Source of the DNA: Vulcanisaeta distributa JCM 11216
GTDB lineage: Archaea > Thermoproteota > Thermoprotei > Thermoproteales > Thermocladiaceae
Reading direction: 5' to 3'
Assembly: GCF_001315985.1 (NCBI RefSeq)
Contig: NZ_BBBI01000010.1
Location: 20,722 to 84,721, forward strand
Length of the DNA: 64,000 nt
In this document: positions 9,646-20,164 of the stretch, in pieces
Layout of the letters: each line of letters opens with the position of its first letter
How positions within the stretch are numbered: the first letter of the stretch is position 1
The notes under the pieces: model-generated
Database searches by the model: none
Told to the model about the DNA's origin: nothing
Seen by the model: the letters and a program-made list of their open reading frames with translations, nothing else
Made by a program: the position numbers and the translations under genes

Positions 9646-10202
9646 CTAGTCATTCCTGGTTAATGCCATCATTAATTGCTCAAGCCCATGCTCAACATCA
9701 TCAACACCAAGCAGTTCCCTCTCCGGCGATAAATCACCCGCGGCATACCTCTCAAGGTACCTCTGATTAATTATCACGAAGTTTGGACCCCACTTATACA
9801 GCCTTAGAATCTCCATGCATCATTCATAAAGCCCATTATGTATAAAGCAGCTGCTACTGCCTCAATCGTACTCAGGATGTAGGGCTTACCGTAGTGGGTC
9901 GGGTTAGCCGCTATGAGCAATGGCAGTCTCCTCCTAATGAAACGGCCCTTAACAAACTTGGCATGGATATCCGTTGCCCTTTTCCATGAGCAATCAATCA
10001 GTGATAGGCCCCGTGACACGACAACATCCCTATCGCTGGGCGTTAATGGCGTCTTGGCGGTTGGGTCAAGCATTATTGAGCCGCTCGGTAATGCCCTAAT
10101 ACTATCCACTAATTGCGCAAGTCCAAATCTAGCCAGCTTAATGGCTGTATTCTTCCTTGGATCGTCTTGTGGCAATCTATAGATGAATATCCTAGGCACC
10201 AT
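9646..10202 (-). CDS. tsr3: rRNA aminocarboxypropyltransferase Tsr3 (DUF367)
   Basis: Tsr3 transfers the aminocarboxypropyl group of SAM to a pseudouridine of small-subunit rRNA. Family features: LDPTAKTPLTPSDRD, RGLSLIDCSWKRA, and RRRLPLLIAANPTHYGKPYILSTIEAVAAALYI. The frame stops at 9804; adding one C in GATGCATGG (to GCC ATG) near 9816 continues with LRLYKWGPNFVIINQRYLERY to a stop at 9646, giving about 185 residues, a normal length. It is divergent from the molybdenum hydroxylase genes. Confidence 0.88.
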
Positions 10203-10265
10203 AGTACTTTATATCGTTATTAATAACTTAATACTTTAATAACCAATCCCCCAAATACTGAGTTA

Positions 10266-12629
10266 ATGAGTAAATTGCCTCATTATCGGGAAGGTCTCCG
10301 TGCAGTGACTGGTTCTAGCGAGTACATTGATGATATACCCACACCGCCAGGCACGCTCTACATGGCGATTTACAGAAGCCCCCTACGCCCACGCCCGGAT
10401 ACTGAAGGTCGACCTGAGCGGGGTCTTTGAGCATGGAGGCATTGCCTACGGGCCCAGTGACCTGGCTAAGGTTATACCCAACCCATTCCCGCTCGCCGTG
10501 GATGTGCCGATTAAGTATTATCCATTTGCGCGGGATAGGGCTCGTTTTGTTGGTGAGCCGATAGCCGTTGTCCTTGCCGATGACCCTTACAGGGCTATGG
10601 ATCTTCTTGATTATGTTCAGGTGGATTTCGAGCCATTAAAACCTGTTCTTACGCTTGATGATGCGTTGAGAGGTGATGTTCTTGTTCATGAGGAGTTAAA
10701 GTCAAACGTAGCCATGTATAGGCACATGAAGTTTGGGCCTGTGGATAAGGCATTCTCTGAGGCTCCCGTGATTGTAAAGCGCGAGTTTTATTATCAGAAA
10801 TATAATGCAATGCCCTTGGAAACCTATGGAGTTCTTGCGCATTACGTAAATGGGGAATTAAATGTTTGGGCTAATGTTCAAGGGCCAATGCTAATAGCGT
10901 ACTTCATAACTAGGGCGCTGGGACTACCAACGGGTAGCCTTAGGCTCTTTGGCCCTAGGGACGTTGGCGGCAGTTTTGGTTCTAAGTATATGCTATACCC
11001 ATATATAACCCTGGCCGCTGCGGCGTCAATACTTAGTGGCAGACCTGTTAAGTGGATTGAGGGCAGGACGGAGCACTTAATTGGTAGCAACTCAGGTGGT
11101 GCCAGAAAGGGCGTTGTGGAGGTTGCGGCGACCAGAGATGGCATGATTCAGGGACTTAGGTATAGGTTTTATGAGGATGTTGGTGCGTATCCAAGGCCGC
11201 CTGATCCTGGCGTTCTATTTAGGGTTCATGGGAATATGAATGGGGCGTATGATGTTAGGGCCATTGAGGTTGAGGATTACGTGATAGTCACAAATAAACT
11301 ACCATCAGGCCTTAATAGGTCTTATGGCGGCCCACCGTTCTACTACATGCTTGAGGTTGCCGTCAATGAACTAGCCCGTGAACTAGGCGTGGATCCGCTC
11401 GAGCTCAGGATTAAGAATTTAATTAGGGAGTTCCCGAAGAAGATTGGTGATGAGTACTTCTACGAGACGGTCACAGGTGGCCTATACCCAAGGCAGGACT
11501 ATGAGAGGGTCGTTAGGGCTATAGAGCCTGAGTATAGGCGTTGGCTTGAGGAGAGGAGGAAGAATCCGAATATTGGTGTTGGTATTGCAGTCCTCGTAGA
11601 GCCGGCGGGCACGAATTTAGGCTACACAGATTTAGCAATAGAACCAAGCAAGCGTAAATACCCACACTCGGCTCTGGTTCCTACGTAACAATCAGCCTTG
11701 ACATGAGCGGGTACATTAGGGTTTTCGTTAATGGCACCAACGAGGGGGGGCTCGGTCACGAAACAACACTTGCCGAGGTTGTCGCCTCAGAACTGGGTGT
11801 CGACCCCTCAGTGATAATTGTTGAGAATAGGGTTGATACGACAAGGACGTGGGCACTATCGGATGGTTCATACTCATCTAGGTTCGCCCCCAATAGTGGT
11901 TAGTGCGGCTATACTTGCTGCGAGACAATTGAGGGAGAAGTTGACGAGAATAGCCATGGCAATGCTTGGTACGGATAAGGTTGGTTATGAGAATGGTCAG
12001 TTCTATGACATAAACAACCCAGGTAGGAGGATTGACATTAGGAGGATGACATCATCAGTTAATTGGGACCCAGGCTCACTACCGGAGGGCTTGGACGCAT
12101 CATTGAGCGCTACTGTGTTTTATCAGCCGCCAACGGTTAAGGCGGCAGAGGGTGATAAAATCAACTCATCAGCTACATACGCAATACAGGCGCAGCTCGC
12201 CGTTATAGAGCTTGACCCAAACACGTACGACATTAAGGTTAGGAAGTACGTGATAGCCATGACGCTGGCAGGATACTCAAGAGGGAGTTTGTTGATGGTC
12301 AGTTGATGGGTGGTTTAATGCATGGTCTCGCCCTCACGCTTTATGAGGAATTGATGTATGATGATCAGGGTAACCCATTAACGACGAGTCTCGATATCTA
12401 TGAAACGCCAACGCTTGCTGAGGCCGTGGGTATGGAGGTGGAGTTCATACACTTTGAAACACCCACGAAGCACCTAGTCTCTGGGGGGGCTCATGGTGTT
12501 GGTGAGGGGGGGGCCATGATGGGTGTGCCTGCGGCGATAGTCAATGCCCTGGCCTCAATAATTGGTAAAGCAGTAACGGACTTGCCACTGAGGCCATATA
12601 AGATAATGAGGGCTGTCGAGGGGGGGTGA
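10266..12629 (+). CDS. Molybdenum hydroxylase large subunit (xanthine dehydrogenase / CoxL family)
   Basis: The molybdopterin subunit, about 787 residues after repair, of an aldehyde, CO or purine-type oxidoreductase. Seen: N-terminal [28 protein letters not shown] (MoCo loop), [12 protein letters not shown] and C-terminal [21 protein letters not shown] with the catalytic Glu. Breaks: a five-C run at 10379-10383 (four fit), a G lost near 11674, a five-C run near 11887, and a C lost at 12257 (GCCCATG). It lacks the CoxL active-site Cys motif AYRCSFR; the equivalent here is LNRSYGG, so CO dehydrogenase activity is unlikely. It overlaps the medium-subunit start by four bases. Confidence 0.88.
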
Positions 12630-13531
12630 TGGGCATGGCCTACGCCCTTGGTATTCCCAGGGGGGGATTTAAGTACATTAGGGCTTCGACAATTGATGAT
12701 GCGTTGAAACTACTCAATGAGTATGGTGGCGATGCTAAGTTGCTCGCTGGTGGCATGAGTTTAATGCCCATGCTCAAGCTTAGGATGACTGAGGTTAAGT
12801 ACTTAATTGACATACTCGGCATTAATGACCTTAGGTACGTCAAGGTTGAGGGCAATTACCTAAGGATTGGCGCATTGGTTACGCATAACGACATTGCAAT
12901 GAACAAGCTCATTAACGACAATGCGAAGGTACTAAGTGAGTCTGCATGGCATATAGCGGATATTCAGGTTAGGAATCTCGGCACGATAGGTGGTAGCCTA
13001 GCCCATGCAGATCCAGCGGCTAATTACTACCCAGCCTGATAGCCTTGGATGCCGAGGTCGTGATTAGGGGGGGAATTGGTGTCGAGAGGACCGTTAAGGT
13101 TTCAGAACTCTACAAGGGACCATACACCACCGACCTAAAGCCCAGTGAATTAATCACGGAGGTCAGGATACCACTCAACGGCTCTAGGGGGGGCGTTTAT
13201 GAGTTCTTTAGGAGGGGGGGTGGTGCGTCATTCCCGAGCGTTATCATAGCCGTCACCTATCAGGAAAAGGATGGGGGTCATAACAGACTCCAGGATAGCC
13301 ATTGGCGCGGTTTACCCAGAGCCGTGTTAGTGAGCGGCCACTTAAATGGGCTTGGGATTAAGGAGGTTGGGGGGCTAAGGTCAGTGATATTGTGAATTCC
13401 ATATTCTCATCGATTGATGCCAAGCCCCTTGAGGATACCCACGCACCTGGTGATTACAAGGTTAAGGTGGCCAGGAACTTACTAACCAAGGCCTTGACCG
13501 AGATAGCCAGTGGTTCGGTGCAGTACATTAA
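12626..13531 (+). CDS. Molybdenum hydroxylase medium (FAD) subunit
   Basis: FAD subunit of the same enzyme, about 300 residues. The family start is [16 protein letters not shown], the FAD loops are [10 protein letters not shown] and [23 protein letters not shown]. Breaks: a C lost at 13035, five Gs at 13273-13277 (four give [13 protein letters not shown]), a C lost near 13323, and six Gs at 13369-13374 (four give VGAKVSDIV). The given frame runs on into the small subunit as if fused. If GATAGCCAG near 13506 has lost a C like other GCCC sites, this subunit ends instead at the TAA 13529-13531; I chose that end. Confidence 0.82.
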
Positions 13532-14059
13532 GGCTCCTGTTAAGGACGAGTTAATTAAGTGGGAGTTCAGGGATGGTGTTGAGTATGTGGGGGACTTGGT
13601 TAGGGTTAGGGTTAACGTCAATGGGCAGTGGATTGAGGATCTAGTTGAGCCAAGGCTATTGCTTCTCGACTTCCTGAGGAGGCATGGGTTTAGGGAGGTC
13701 AGGAGAGGTTGTGATGAGGGTAAGTGCGGTGCATGTACGGTGCTTGTTGATGGTAGGGCCGTTAAGTCATGCATGGTACCTGTGGTCAGGGTCTCAGGGC
13801 ACTCGGTAACAACAATAAGGGGCTTGAGTAAGGGCATGGAATTACACCCAATACAGAGGGCATTCCTTGAGGAGTACGCAATGCAGTGTGGTTATTGTAC
13901 ACACGGCTTCATGATGGTGACCCATGACTACCTCACCAACATAGACCCAACGGCTAATGACGACATACTGAAACTAAGCATCAAGAACATCTGCCGCTGC
14001 ACAGGCTACATAAACATAATCAAGCCATTAAGAAAGCCGCCAAATACCTACAATCTTAA
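13518..14059 (+). CDS. Molybdenum hydroxylase small (2x 2Fe-2S) subunit
   Basis: The iron-sulfur subunit. The plant-type cluster motif is CDEGKCGACTVLVDGRAVKSC and the second cluster motif is QCGYCTHGFMM plus ICRCTGYIN. The start is placed at the GTG 13518, which overlaps the end of the medium subunit. The frame as given runs to 14093, but the family ending IIKAIKKAAKYL appears when one G is added in ATCAAGCC near 14029, with a stop at 14057-14059. Gene order large-medium-small on one transcript, with four-base overlaps, shows a complete three-subunit enzyme. No maturation genes are next to it. Confidence 0.85.
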
Positions 14060-14076
14060 CAATTACATCACTGGCA

Positions 14077-14568
14077 TTAGCCAGATGTATTGATACCACT
14101 CGACTCACTACTTAAAGTGCTCATTAACGCCCTCGCCTTAGTTATGAAGGATTTAATTAATGCCGTGGCCGTTTCATCATTTGGTATCTTACTCCTAATG
14201 CCTTCCGGGTCTGGACCGTTGTATTGATACTCATGTAATTATAGGGCCATGGCCGTTAACTCGGCCACGCCTAGGACCATTCTCTCAATCTCCGCACCCA
14301 GCTCAGTCATTCCGTTAGTCGGTACTACTGCGGCTATCCACTCATAGAGCGGTATAGCGACATTCCCAACACGTTTATTCCCGCGATACTTTTCCTGAAG
14401 TAAATTCACATTCCTTAGTGCTAGGTATGAGAGGAACGCCTTACCCGCAGCGTTCCTGATAAGGCCCTCCCTTAAGAAAACCTCCGCCACATCAAGTTCC
14501 TTCATAGCCTCCTCAAGTCTTTCCTTAGCCAGCGTCTCCGTGTTTAACCCTCTCATACGAACCTCCAT
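14077..14568 (-). CDS. PaREP1/HEPN-like protein with an in-frame stop codon
   Basis: A helical protein: an N-terminal stretch TLAKERLEEAMKELDVAEVFLREGLIRNAAGKAFLSYLALRNV resembles PaREP1 and HEPN families of Thermoproteales. The frame meets TAA at 14239-14241, but the same frame continues without shift for over 50 codons (LHEYQYNGPDPEG and a helical tail) to a stop at 14077. A CAA to TAA change would explain it. The full length would be about 163 residues. Either a recent nonsense mutation or a base error; the other breaks in this window are indels, so this one stands apart. It converges with the molybdenum hydroxylase operon. Confidence 0.5.
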
Positions 14569-14725
14569 AATTTAAGTACACGATACTAATCAAATTATAA
14601 AACTAAGTCTGTTAATGTTTACTCAATAGACATTATATTAAATTAACAACATTAATATGATAACTCATATCGTCAATAGCATTCTCACCAAAATAATAAA
14701 TACCTTGCTGTAAATCTCTTTAGTA

Positions 14726-15466
14726 ATGAGCGCTACCGTAAATTCAACAACAACGCAGACCGAGGTATTTGGCTTTATACCACAGGGTGTTTTTTACACG
14801 GTACTAGCTGCCGTGGTTATAATAATCGTTGGTTACGTGGTTGGGAGACTCGTGGAGATACTAATTAAGAAGATATCATATACTACGGGCCTCGATGCCT
14901 TCTTTAGGAAGACCTCGGTCGGTCGTGCATTGCTTAGGAGTGGTTATACGGCTGGCGACTTCCTAGGCTTATTCGTTAAGTGGGTCATTTACATAGCCGC
15001 AATCTTCTACGCACTCCTTGAACTATCCTACGCGAGCCCAAACCTAGCTTTCCTATACGATACGTCGAAGAGCGTTTTGACATACCTACCGTACTTGGTG
15101 TCTGGCGTTATTATATTAATCATTGGTTTGATAATGGTGGATTGGATAAGTGATTATTTCAAACGTAGTTATCCGGCGAATGACCAATACGCACAGGCCC
15201 TGCTTAACTTCGTCGGTGACGCCTTTAGGTTCATACTCTATTACATGGTCATAACAATAGCGTTGAGTGTAATGAAGGTTGATGTCACGATACTCTACAT
15301 ATTTGCCCAAGGACTTGCCTGGGCGGTGGCTATTGGGCTTGGGGGGGTTGCCATAGGCCTTGTGCTGGCGGTTCCATTGAGAGAGCCGTTGAGGAGGTTC
15401 CTGGAGCGTGGGTGGGATCAGTCAGGAAGTAGGGATGAAAGGAGGGGGGGTGATGGCGGTGGCTAA
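14726..15466 (+). CDS. Membrane protein with MscS-type transmembrane helix repeats
   Basis: Intact 246-residue protein with about five hydrophobic helices. The pattern of a glycine-rich helix GLAWAVAIGLGGVAIGLVLAVPLREPLRRF near the C-terminus, and an earlier LPYLVSGVIILIIGLIMVDWISDYF, matches the conserved TM-helix family (PF05552) related to small mechanosensitive channels. It lacks the cytoplasmic beta domain of MscS. A seven-G run at 15341-15347 lies in the glycine helix. It starts at the ATG 14726 and overlaps the next gene by 14 bases. Confidence 0.72.
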   Translation: MSATVNSTTTQTEVFGFIPQGVFYTVLAAVVIIIVGYVVGRLVEILIKKISYTTGLDAFFRKTSVGRALLRSGYTAGDFLGLFVKWVIYIAAIFYALLELSYASPNLAFLYDTSKSVLTYLPYLVSGVIILIIGLIMVDWISDYFKRSYPANDQYAQALLNFVGDAFRFILYYMVITIALSVMKVDVTILYIFAQGLAWAVAIGLGGVAIGLVLAVPLREPLRRFLERGWDQSGSRDERRGGDGGG

Positions 15467-16717
15467 GCCTGTCATTGGCGTTATAATGTATCAGACGAGC
15501 AATTCCAAGGGGCAGGAGTTGGTGGCTCAGAGGATGGTTAAGTGGTTTCTTAGGCTTGGTTATGAGGCCTACCTAATAACGAGTATTTATCATGATGGTA
15601 ATGAGGTCGTTAGGAGGAGGGCTGTGGAGACGTCGTTGGAGGGTTACGTATTTCAGGAGAAGGACGTAGCCATTGGGCTGCCAACCATTAGGGTTGATAG
15701 TTACATGGCCAAGTGGCCTCCCAGGAGGATCATGTTTAAGAACTTCGTTGATGTGCTCAGGAGGATTGGCGAGAACTTTGGCATGAACTCATTGATAACG
15801 CATTCCACACTTTGGAATGGGCCTGAGGATACGGCTAAGTACGTGATGTGGAGGAGAATGCTGACTACATTCGGCCTTGAGGGTGGTAACGTGTTCTTCG
15901 GCCACATGAGTCATTACCAACCGCCAGACCCAACGAGGTATGACGTGGTCGAGAGGACGTATAGGCTCGCCTGGAACCACATGGCGTTTCCCGAGATATT
16001 CAAGGCGGCAAACCTTGTCCTTTGTGTAACGCCGCTTGAGGGTGAGGAAATGATTAGGATGGGTGCAAGGCCCGAGCAAATCTACGTGTTTCCGGGGGGG
16101 GCATTGACGATGATGAGGTTGCCGATCTAAACGTAGTCGATCCAAGTGACTTCAGGGTTAAGTATAGGATTCCCGATGACGCCAAGATCGTGGCTTACCT
16201 AGGCACTGTTGAGGATAGGAAGAACCCACTGGCCGTTGTTAGGGTTGCCAAGTTGCTTAGGCATAGGCGTGACGTGCACTTCGTCATTGCTGGTAAGCCT
16301 GGCGATCAGTGGGATGAGGTGGTCAATGAGGCTAGGGGCTTGAGTAACGTGACATTGACTGGGGGGGAGTTGAGTGTTGAGGATAAGAAGAAGTTGATTA
16401 AGGAGGCCTACGTGAACATAATAATGAGTAAGATGGAGGCCCTTGGACTAACACAGCTGGAGTTCATGTATGGCGGTGTGCCCGTAATAACCTCCGCGGT
16501 TTATGGTCAGAAGTGGGTCGTTAGGGATGGCGTTGATGGTATACACGTGAATGGGCCAGACGACATAGAGGGCGCGGCCAAGGCCGTGGAGAGGCTCCTT
16601 GATCACCCTGAGGAGAGGGATAGGATGGGTAGGAATGCCAGGGAGAGAGCATCGCAATTGTTAATGAGTAAGCTCGTCAAGGAACTGGCTATTAAGATCG
16701 AGGAATACCTACGTTAG
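15453..16717 (+). CDS. Glycosyltransferase family 4
   Basis: About 420 residues. The C-terminal GT-B half has the GT4 pattern: VAYLGTVEDRKNPLAVVRVAKLL, HFVIAGKPGD, and the donor-binding MSKMEALGLTQLEFMYGGVPVITS with E-x7-E spacing. The N-terminal half has VIGVIMYQTSNSKGQELVAQRMV. The break is at GCATTGACGATG near 16107; one more G gives ALDDDEVADLNVVDPSDF. The start is the ATG 15453 behind a purine-rich ribosome site GGAGGGGGGG in the end of the channel gene. The acceptor is unknown; cell-surface glycans or compatible-solute synthesis are possible. Confidence 0.8.
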
Positions 16718-16734
16718 GGGTCAAGTAGGGTGTT

Positions 16735-17171
16735 ATTGGATTGCCCAACTGTTAAGTGGACGACCCAAGCCATTTTCCACAATCCCATAGAGAGCAAATC
16801 AGCGGCGTGATATTACCATAATGCCGTAGGCACGCATTGTGCTTGATATGGGAGGAACATAGTCGTTATAAGCATTGCCCTATTAAGGATACTGGTTACA
16901 CAAACACGTGACTAACCAATAAACCACGTAGAAACGCAAGCAAGGCCGTGACCAAGACAATGTGCTCACCGCTTAATACCATGAATGACGTGCATAGGCA
17001 CATCGTGTACGAACTGAGTAGTGAGTTAGTATTAGCATTAGTACGTCCATGACCACATTACCCAATAAATATTAATTCATGAAAAGACCAAGGTAATCGA
17101 CATTACCGACAATAAGGTACATCGATTTAAATAAATCCATAACAACATAGATTAATGAGATTGCAGATTCC
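16735..17171 (+). other. Spacer without a recognisable gene
   Basis: About 430 bases between the glycosyltransferase and tRNA-Leu. I see no open frame longer than about 40 codons that looks coding and no repeat array. The part from about 17065 is AT-rich. It may hold a decayed gene, for example the minus-strand stretch 16740-16860 with Trp and Val codons, but I cannot name one. Confidence 0.4.
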
Positions 17172-17278
17172 TGGTGCGGGGGGGTGGGATTCGAACCCAC
17201 GCAGGCCTTCGCCAGCGGATGTCTTACCTGCAGTCTTAAGTCCGCCCCCCCTTTGACCAGGCTCGGGCACCCCCCCGC
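17172..17278 (-). tRNA. tRNA-Leu (TAA) with a 14-base intron
   Basis: Read on the minus strand: acceptor start GCGGGG, D arm GCCCGAGCCTGGTCAAA, anticodon arm GCGGA-CTTAAG, intron ACTGCAGGTAAGAC, then A-TCCGC, a long variable arm, T arm GTGGGTTCGAATCCCAC, discriminator A and encoded CCA. A bulge-helix-bulge forms with CTTA:TAAG and bulges AGA and ACA, placing the intron canonically after position 37. The acceptor 5' side has seven Gs where five fit, and the 3' side seven Cs where six fit, so the stem as written is 9 and 8 bases instead of 7. The D arm run of seven Gs is also too long by one or two. Confidence 0.92.
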
Positions 17279-17363
17279 AGGATTAGTTAGCATTTACGGT
17301 CTTTTTAACTTTTTGCCCTGGTTCCCTTATGGCCTCTGTGTTTAAGATGTTTGATTACATATG

Positions 17364-17532
17364 CCATGGATTTCCTTAACCAACTCAAATGGTTGTTTCA
17401 GAGTATTTGTGCTTAATTGTACGAGTATTTAATACGTGAAAGCCCACCTAACGAGCCCGGAGTTTTTGTACAAGGTAATGCTTAATTATTTCATTATAAT
17501 CTTTAATTCTGATTGGCCATGGATTTCCTTAA
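17364..17532 (+). repeat. 17-base direct repeat at the start of the KaiC-like gene
   Basis: GCCATGGATTTCCTTAA occurs at about 17364-17380 and again at 17516-17532, where it contains the start codon of the KaiC-like gene. The first copy opens a frame of only 16 codons. It looks like a partial duplication of the gene's 5' end, leaving a decoy start 153 bases upstream. Confidence 0.5.
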
Positions 17533-18274
17533 ATGCCAGGTTCTGGAAGATTTACTACCCACGGGCTTTCCCTTTGGTTACTTGATCCTCATACGTGGAG
17601 ATCTGGGCATGGGCAAGACCCTACTTGTTAAATTACTCGCCCGGAGTGTACTGAGTTATTACCCGCTTGTTTACGTATCTTTCGATGATAATCCGGAATC
17701 CGTGGTTAATGATTTGAAGGACTTCAGTAATAGGCTCTTCATAATTGATGGGTTCTCACTTAGTGACCAACGTAGGGTTAAGGCCTCAAACGTCATTGAC
17801 ATGATCACCGAGTTAGACCCCGGGCAGTTAATCAGCAAGGTGACCCAGGCGGTCTATTCAAGGGGTGCCCGCGGCCTTATAATCGACTCCATAAATGACC
17901 TCCTCATAAACATTGACCCAAGGGGGCTTAATCACAATGCTTAAGCAGATAAAGTCCCTGTCTAGACTCTACAATATGGTGACGTTCATAGTCGCCCACG
18001 TTACCACGGAGGACATTGATAACCTACTCAACAGCATTGAGTACGTGTTTGACGGCGTAATCGAGATGGAGTTTGATGAAAACATGGCGAACCTAGGCAT
18101 ACCAGTCAGGAGGTTGAGGATTAAGAGGATGAAGGGGGGGTGTCGCACTCGATGAATTGGTACTACTTCACCACGGCTAAGGGCACGATAGTTCCCGTGG
18201 ACATTAATGAAATAAAGAACATGCTGAAGAACACCCTGGAAAGCCTAGGGATCCAGGTGCAGGGTGGTCAGTGA
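17519..18274 (+). CDS. KaiC/RadA-like ATPase domain protein
   Basis: RecA-fold ATPase, about 251 residues after repair. Walker A is RGDLGMGKTLL, and Walker B is GLIIDSINDLL. The family part VTFIVAHV and a C-terminal basic VRRLRIKRMKGVSH follow. Breaks: five Gs at 17922-17926 (four give PRGLITMLKQI) and seven Gs at 18134-18140 (five give KGVSHSMNWYYF). The start is the ATG 17519; a TTG six bases upstream is also in frame. ATTATAATC about 25 bases upstream could be its TATA box. A single RecA domain of this size is common in archaea and mostly of unknown role. The M20 peptidase gene starts 4 bases after its stop. Confidence 0.75.
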
Positions 18275-18277
18275 ATC

Positions 18278-19605
18278 ATGGACCTACTTAAACTGCTCGA
18301 AGTCCTCGTAGAATTCAACACGGTGAATGACCCAGACAATGCTAAAATGCCCGACCCCGGCGTTGTTGATTTCGTCGAGGGCGTGTTGAATGGGCTTGGC
18401 GTTAAGACGAAGGTTCTTGTTAGTCATGGGTATAGGAGCGTGGTTGGTGTAGTTGGTTCTGGCGAGCCCCCCCGCGTACTTCTTCTGGCGCACCTTGATG
18501 TTGTTCCGTTTATACGCAGTGAGTGGAAGTACGACCCGCTTAAGTTAACGGTTGAGGGTGACCTTGCCTATGGACGTGGTGCACTTGATGATAAGGGTAA
18601 TGTAGCTGCCGTGCTCAGGGCGCTCGAGGACTTGGTGAGCATTGGTAGGGGTACGGTTATTGCGGCGTTCACCACGGATGAGGAGATTGGCGGTGAGAAT
18701 GGAGCTAAGACCGTGAGGGATTACCTATTGGGTAATGGTCTTAGACCTAACTATGTCATTAATGCTGATGGGAACTCGATGGTCATTATAAATAGGAGGA
18801 GGGCGATATTCAATGCCAGGGTTAGGTCTAGGGTTGAGAAGGCGGTGGTCAATGGGCGTAGGGAGACCATTAGGTTTCAACTTGATTATAAGGTCACGCC
18901 TCCATACCACGCCGCTTACTTCGTACACGGCGTGGATACGCACCCAGTCATTGCCCTCTCCCAATACGTATGGCTCAACAACGCGTACGTAATTAGCCTT
19001 AGGGGGTAGCTTTGTCAAGAGTAATGTCACGCCCACCTGGATTGAGGCTGACGTGGTCAAGCCCTGCGGCGATTGCCCACAGCAGGAGGTTGATGTGGGG
19101 CTCACAAGGCTCATTAGGCCTTACTTCCGTTGACTAGGTTCGTACCTAAGGTCAAGGCTCAGAGCGTTTATGCGTCACAGCAACACCAAACGTGTATCGG
19201 GTTGTCGGTGATTACCACGAGTTCGTGGTTAATGTCAGGGCCATGACTGATGATACGAAGGCCATTGAGGAGGCAATGAATGAGGCGTTGAGGGAGGATT
19301 TCCAGGGAATTGAGGTTAGGGTCGAGGGTGAGGGTGGTGGGGGGGGTTACTTGTATACTCCGCGTGATTCAAGGCTCGTTAAATTAGCCAGCGAGGTACT
19401 TAATGAGCTTAGTCTTGAGGCTAGAGTCATGGAGATGGCTGGTGCAAGTGATGCAAGGTACTTCTCACCACTCGGTATTGAGACAATGGACTTCGGACCG
19501 ATAGGCGGCAATGAGCATGGGCCTAATGAGTACGTGAGCGTGAAGTCCCTGGAGTTGACGAGCAGGTTTTACTCGTTGTTGGTTAGGCGGTTGATTTCTT
19601 TATGA
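18278..19605 (+). CDS. M20 family zinc peptidase (ArgE/DapE/CPG2-like)
   Basis: About 440 residues after repair. Zinc ligands and catalytic residues are visible: LLLAHLDVVPF (His, Asp), YGRGALDDKGN (Asp), TTDEEIGGENGA (Glu-Glu) and the C-terminal GPIGGNEHGPNEYV (His). Breaks lie at 19003 (five Gs, LRGG in place of LRGS) and in the 19120-19195 stretch, where the frame changes twice around LTRFVPKVKAQSVYASQQ. An eight-G run at 19339-19346 gives five consecutive glycines. It could be a dipeptidase or an N-acyl amino acid deacylase; the sequence does not decide. Confidence 0.82.
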
Positions 19606-19649
19606 TTAAAAGTGGTTATTTTGATGCTGATTATTCTCGAGGACTTAGA

Positions 19650-19954
19650 TTAGTATAGTATGAAGAGGACGACGAGGCCGTAGATCGCTATAGCCTCTGC
19701 CAACGCGACGAATACCAGGTAAAGCGCGAATAACTCCCTCCTCTCAACTAGGGCGCTTACCGAGCAGCACCAGCGATGCCAATACCAATACCGGCACCAA
19801 GGGCCGCAAGCCCAAAGCCAATACCAGCAGCCAAAGCCCTAGCCGCCTCAACCTGCGCCTGATCAGTGGCCTGGGCATGAACTATTAAAGCCGCGAGACT
19901 AAGCACCAGCATTGCCATTACCAAGGCCCTGACAAACCTTCTGCCAACCATCAA
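19650..19954 (-). CDS. atpK: A-type ATP synthase proteolipid subunit (c/K ring)
   Basis: Two hydrophobic helices after a cleavable-looking leader (VRALVMAMLVLSLAALIVHAQA). Helix 1 is very glycine and alanine rich (GIGFGLAALGAGIGIGIAGAA); helix 2 contains VALAEAIAIYGLVV, with the Glu that carries the ion. The frame as given stops at 19757; one C added in GCTGCTCGG continues to the stop at 19650, about 101 residues. It makes the rotor ring of the membrane ATP synthase. No other ATPase subunits are adjacent, as is common in Thermoproteales. Confidence 0.85.
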
Positions 19955-20056
19955 CGAAGCAAGACATAAGACATTATTAAAATTTTATTCCAGAAAGGAA
20001 GCCACGAAACCCACAACACAAAAAACTTAAAACAAACAAAACCAACCAAGAAAAAC

Positions 20057-20164
20057 GCCGGGGGGGTGGCCGAGCCAGGTCCAAGGCGCGGGCCTGCTAC
20101 CGTAGGCAGATAGTCCGTCCCCCGCAAGGGGGGGCCCGGGTTCAAATCCCGGCCCCCGGCACCA
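20057..20164 (+). tRNA. tRNA-Ser (GCT) with a 12-base intron
   Basis: Acceptor start GCCGGGG, D arm TGGCCGAGCCAGGTCCAAGGCG, anticodon arm CGGGC-CTGCTA, intron CCGTAGGCAGAT, A-GTCCG, long variable arm with CCCCCGCAAGGGGG, T arm CCGGGTTCAAATCCCGG, then CCCCGGC, A and CCA. The bulge-helix-bulge is CTGC:GCAG with bulges TAC and ATA. The 5' acceptor run is seven Gs where four fit; the 3' run is five Cs where four fit. The discriminator reads A, while archaeal tRNA-Ser normally has G73. Confidence 0.88.

Noticed and set aside
10266..12629. Aerobic carbon monoxide dehydrogenase large subunit
   Set aside because: The AYRCSFR active-site loop with the copper-binding Cys is not present.
16735..17171. 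Possible transposase relic
   Set aside because: Some minus-strand stretches look coding but no transposase motif or terminal repeats could be found.
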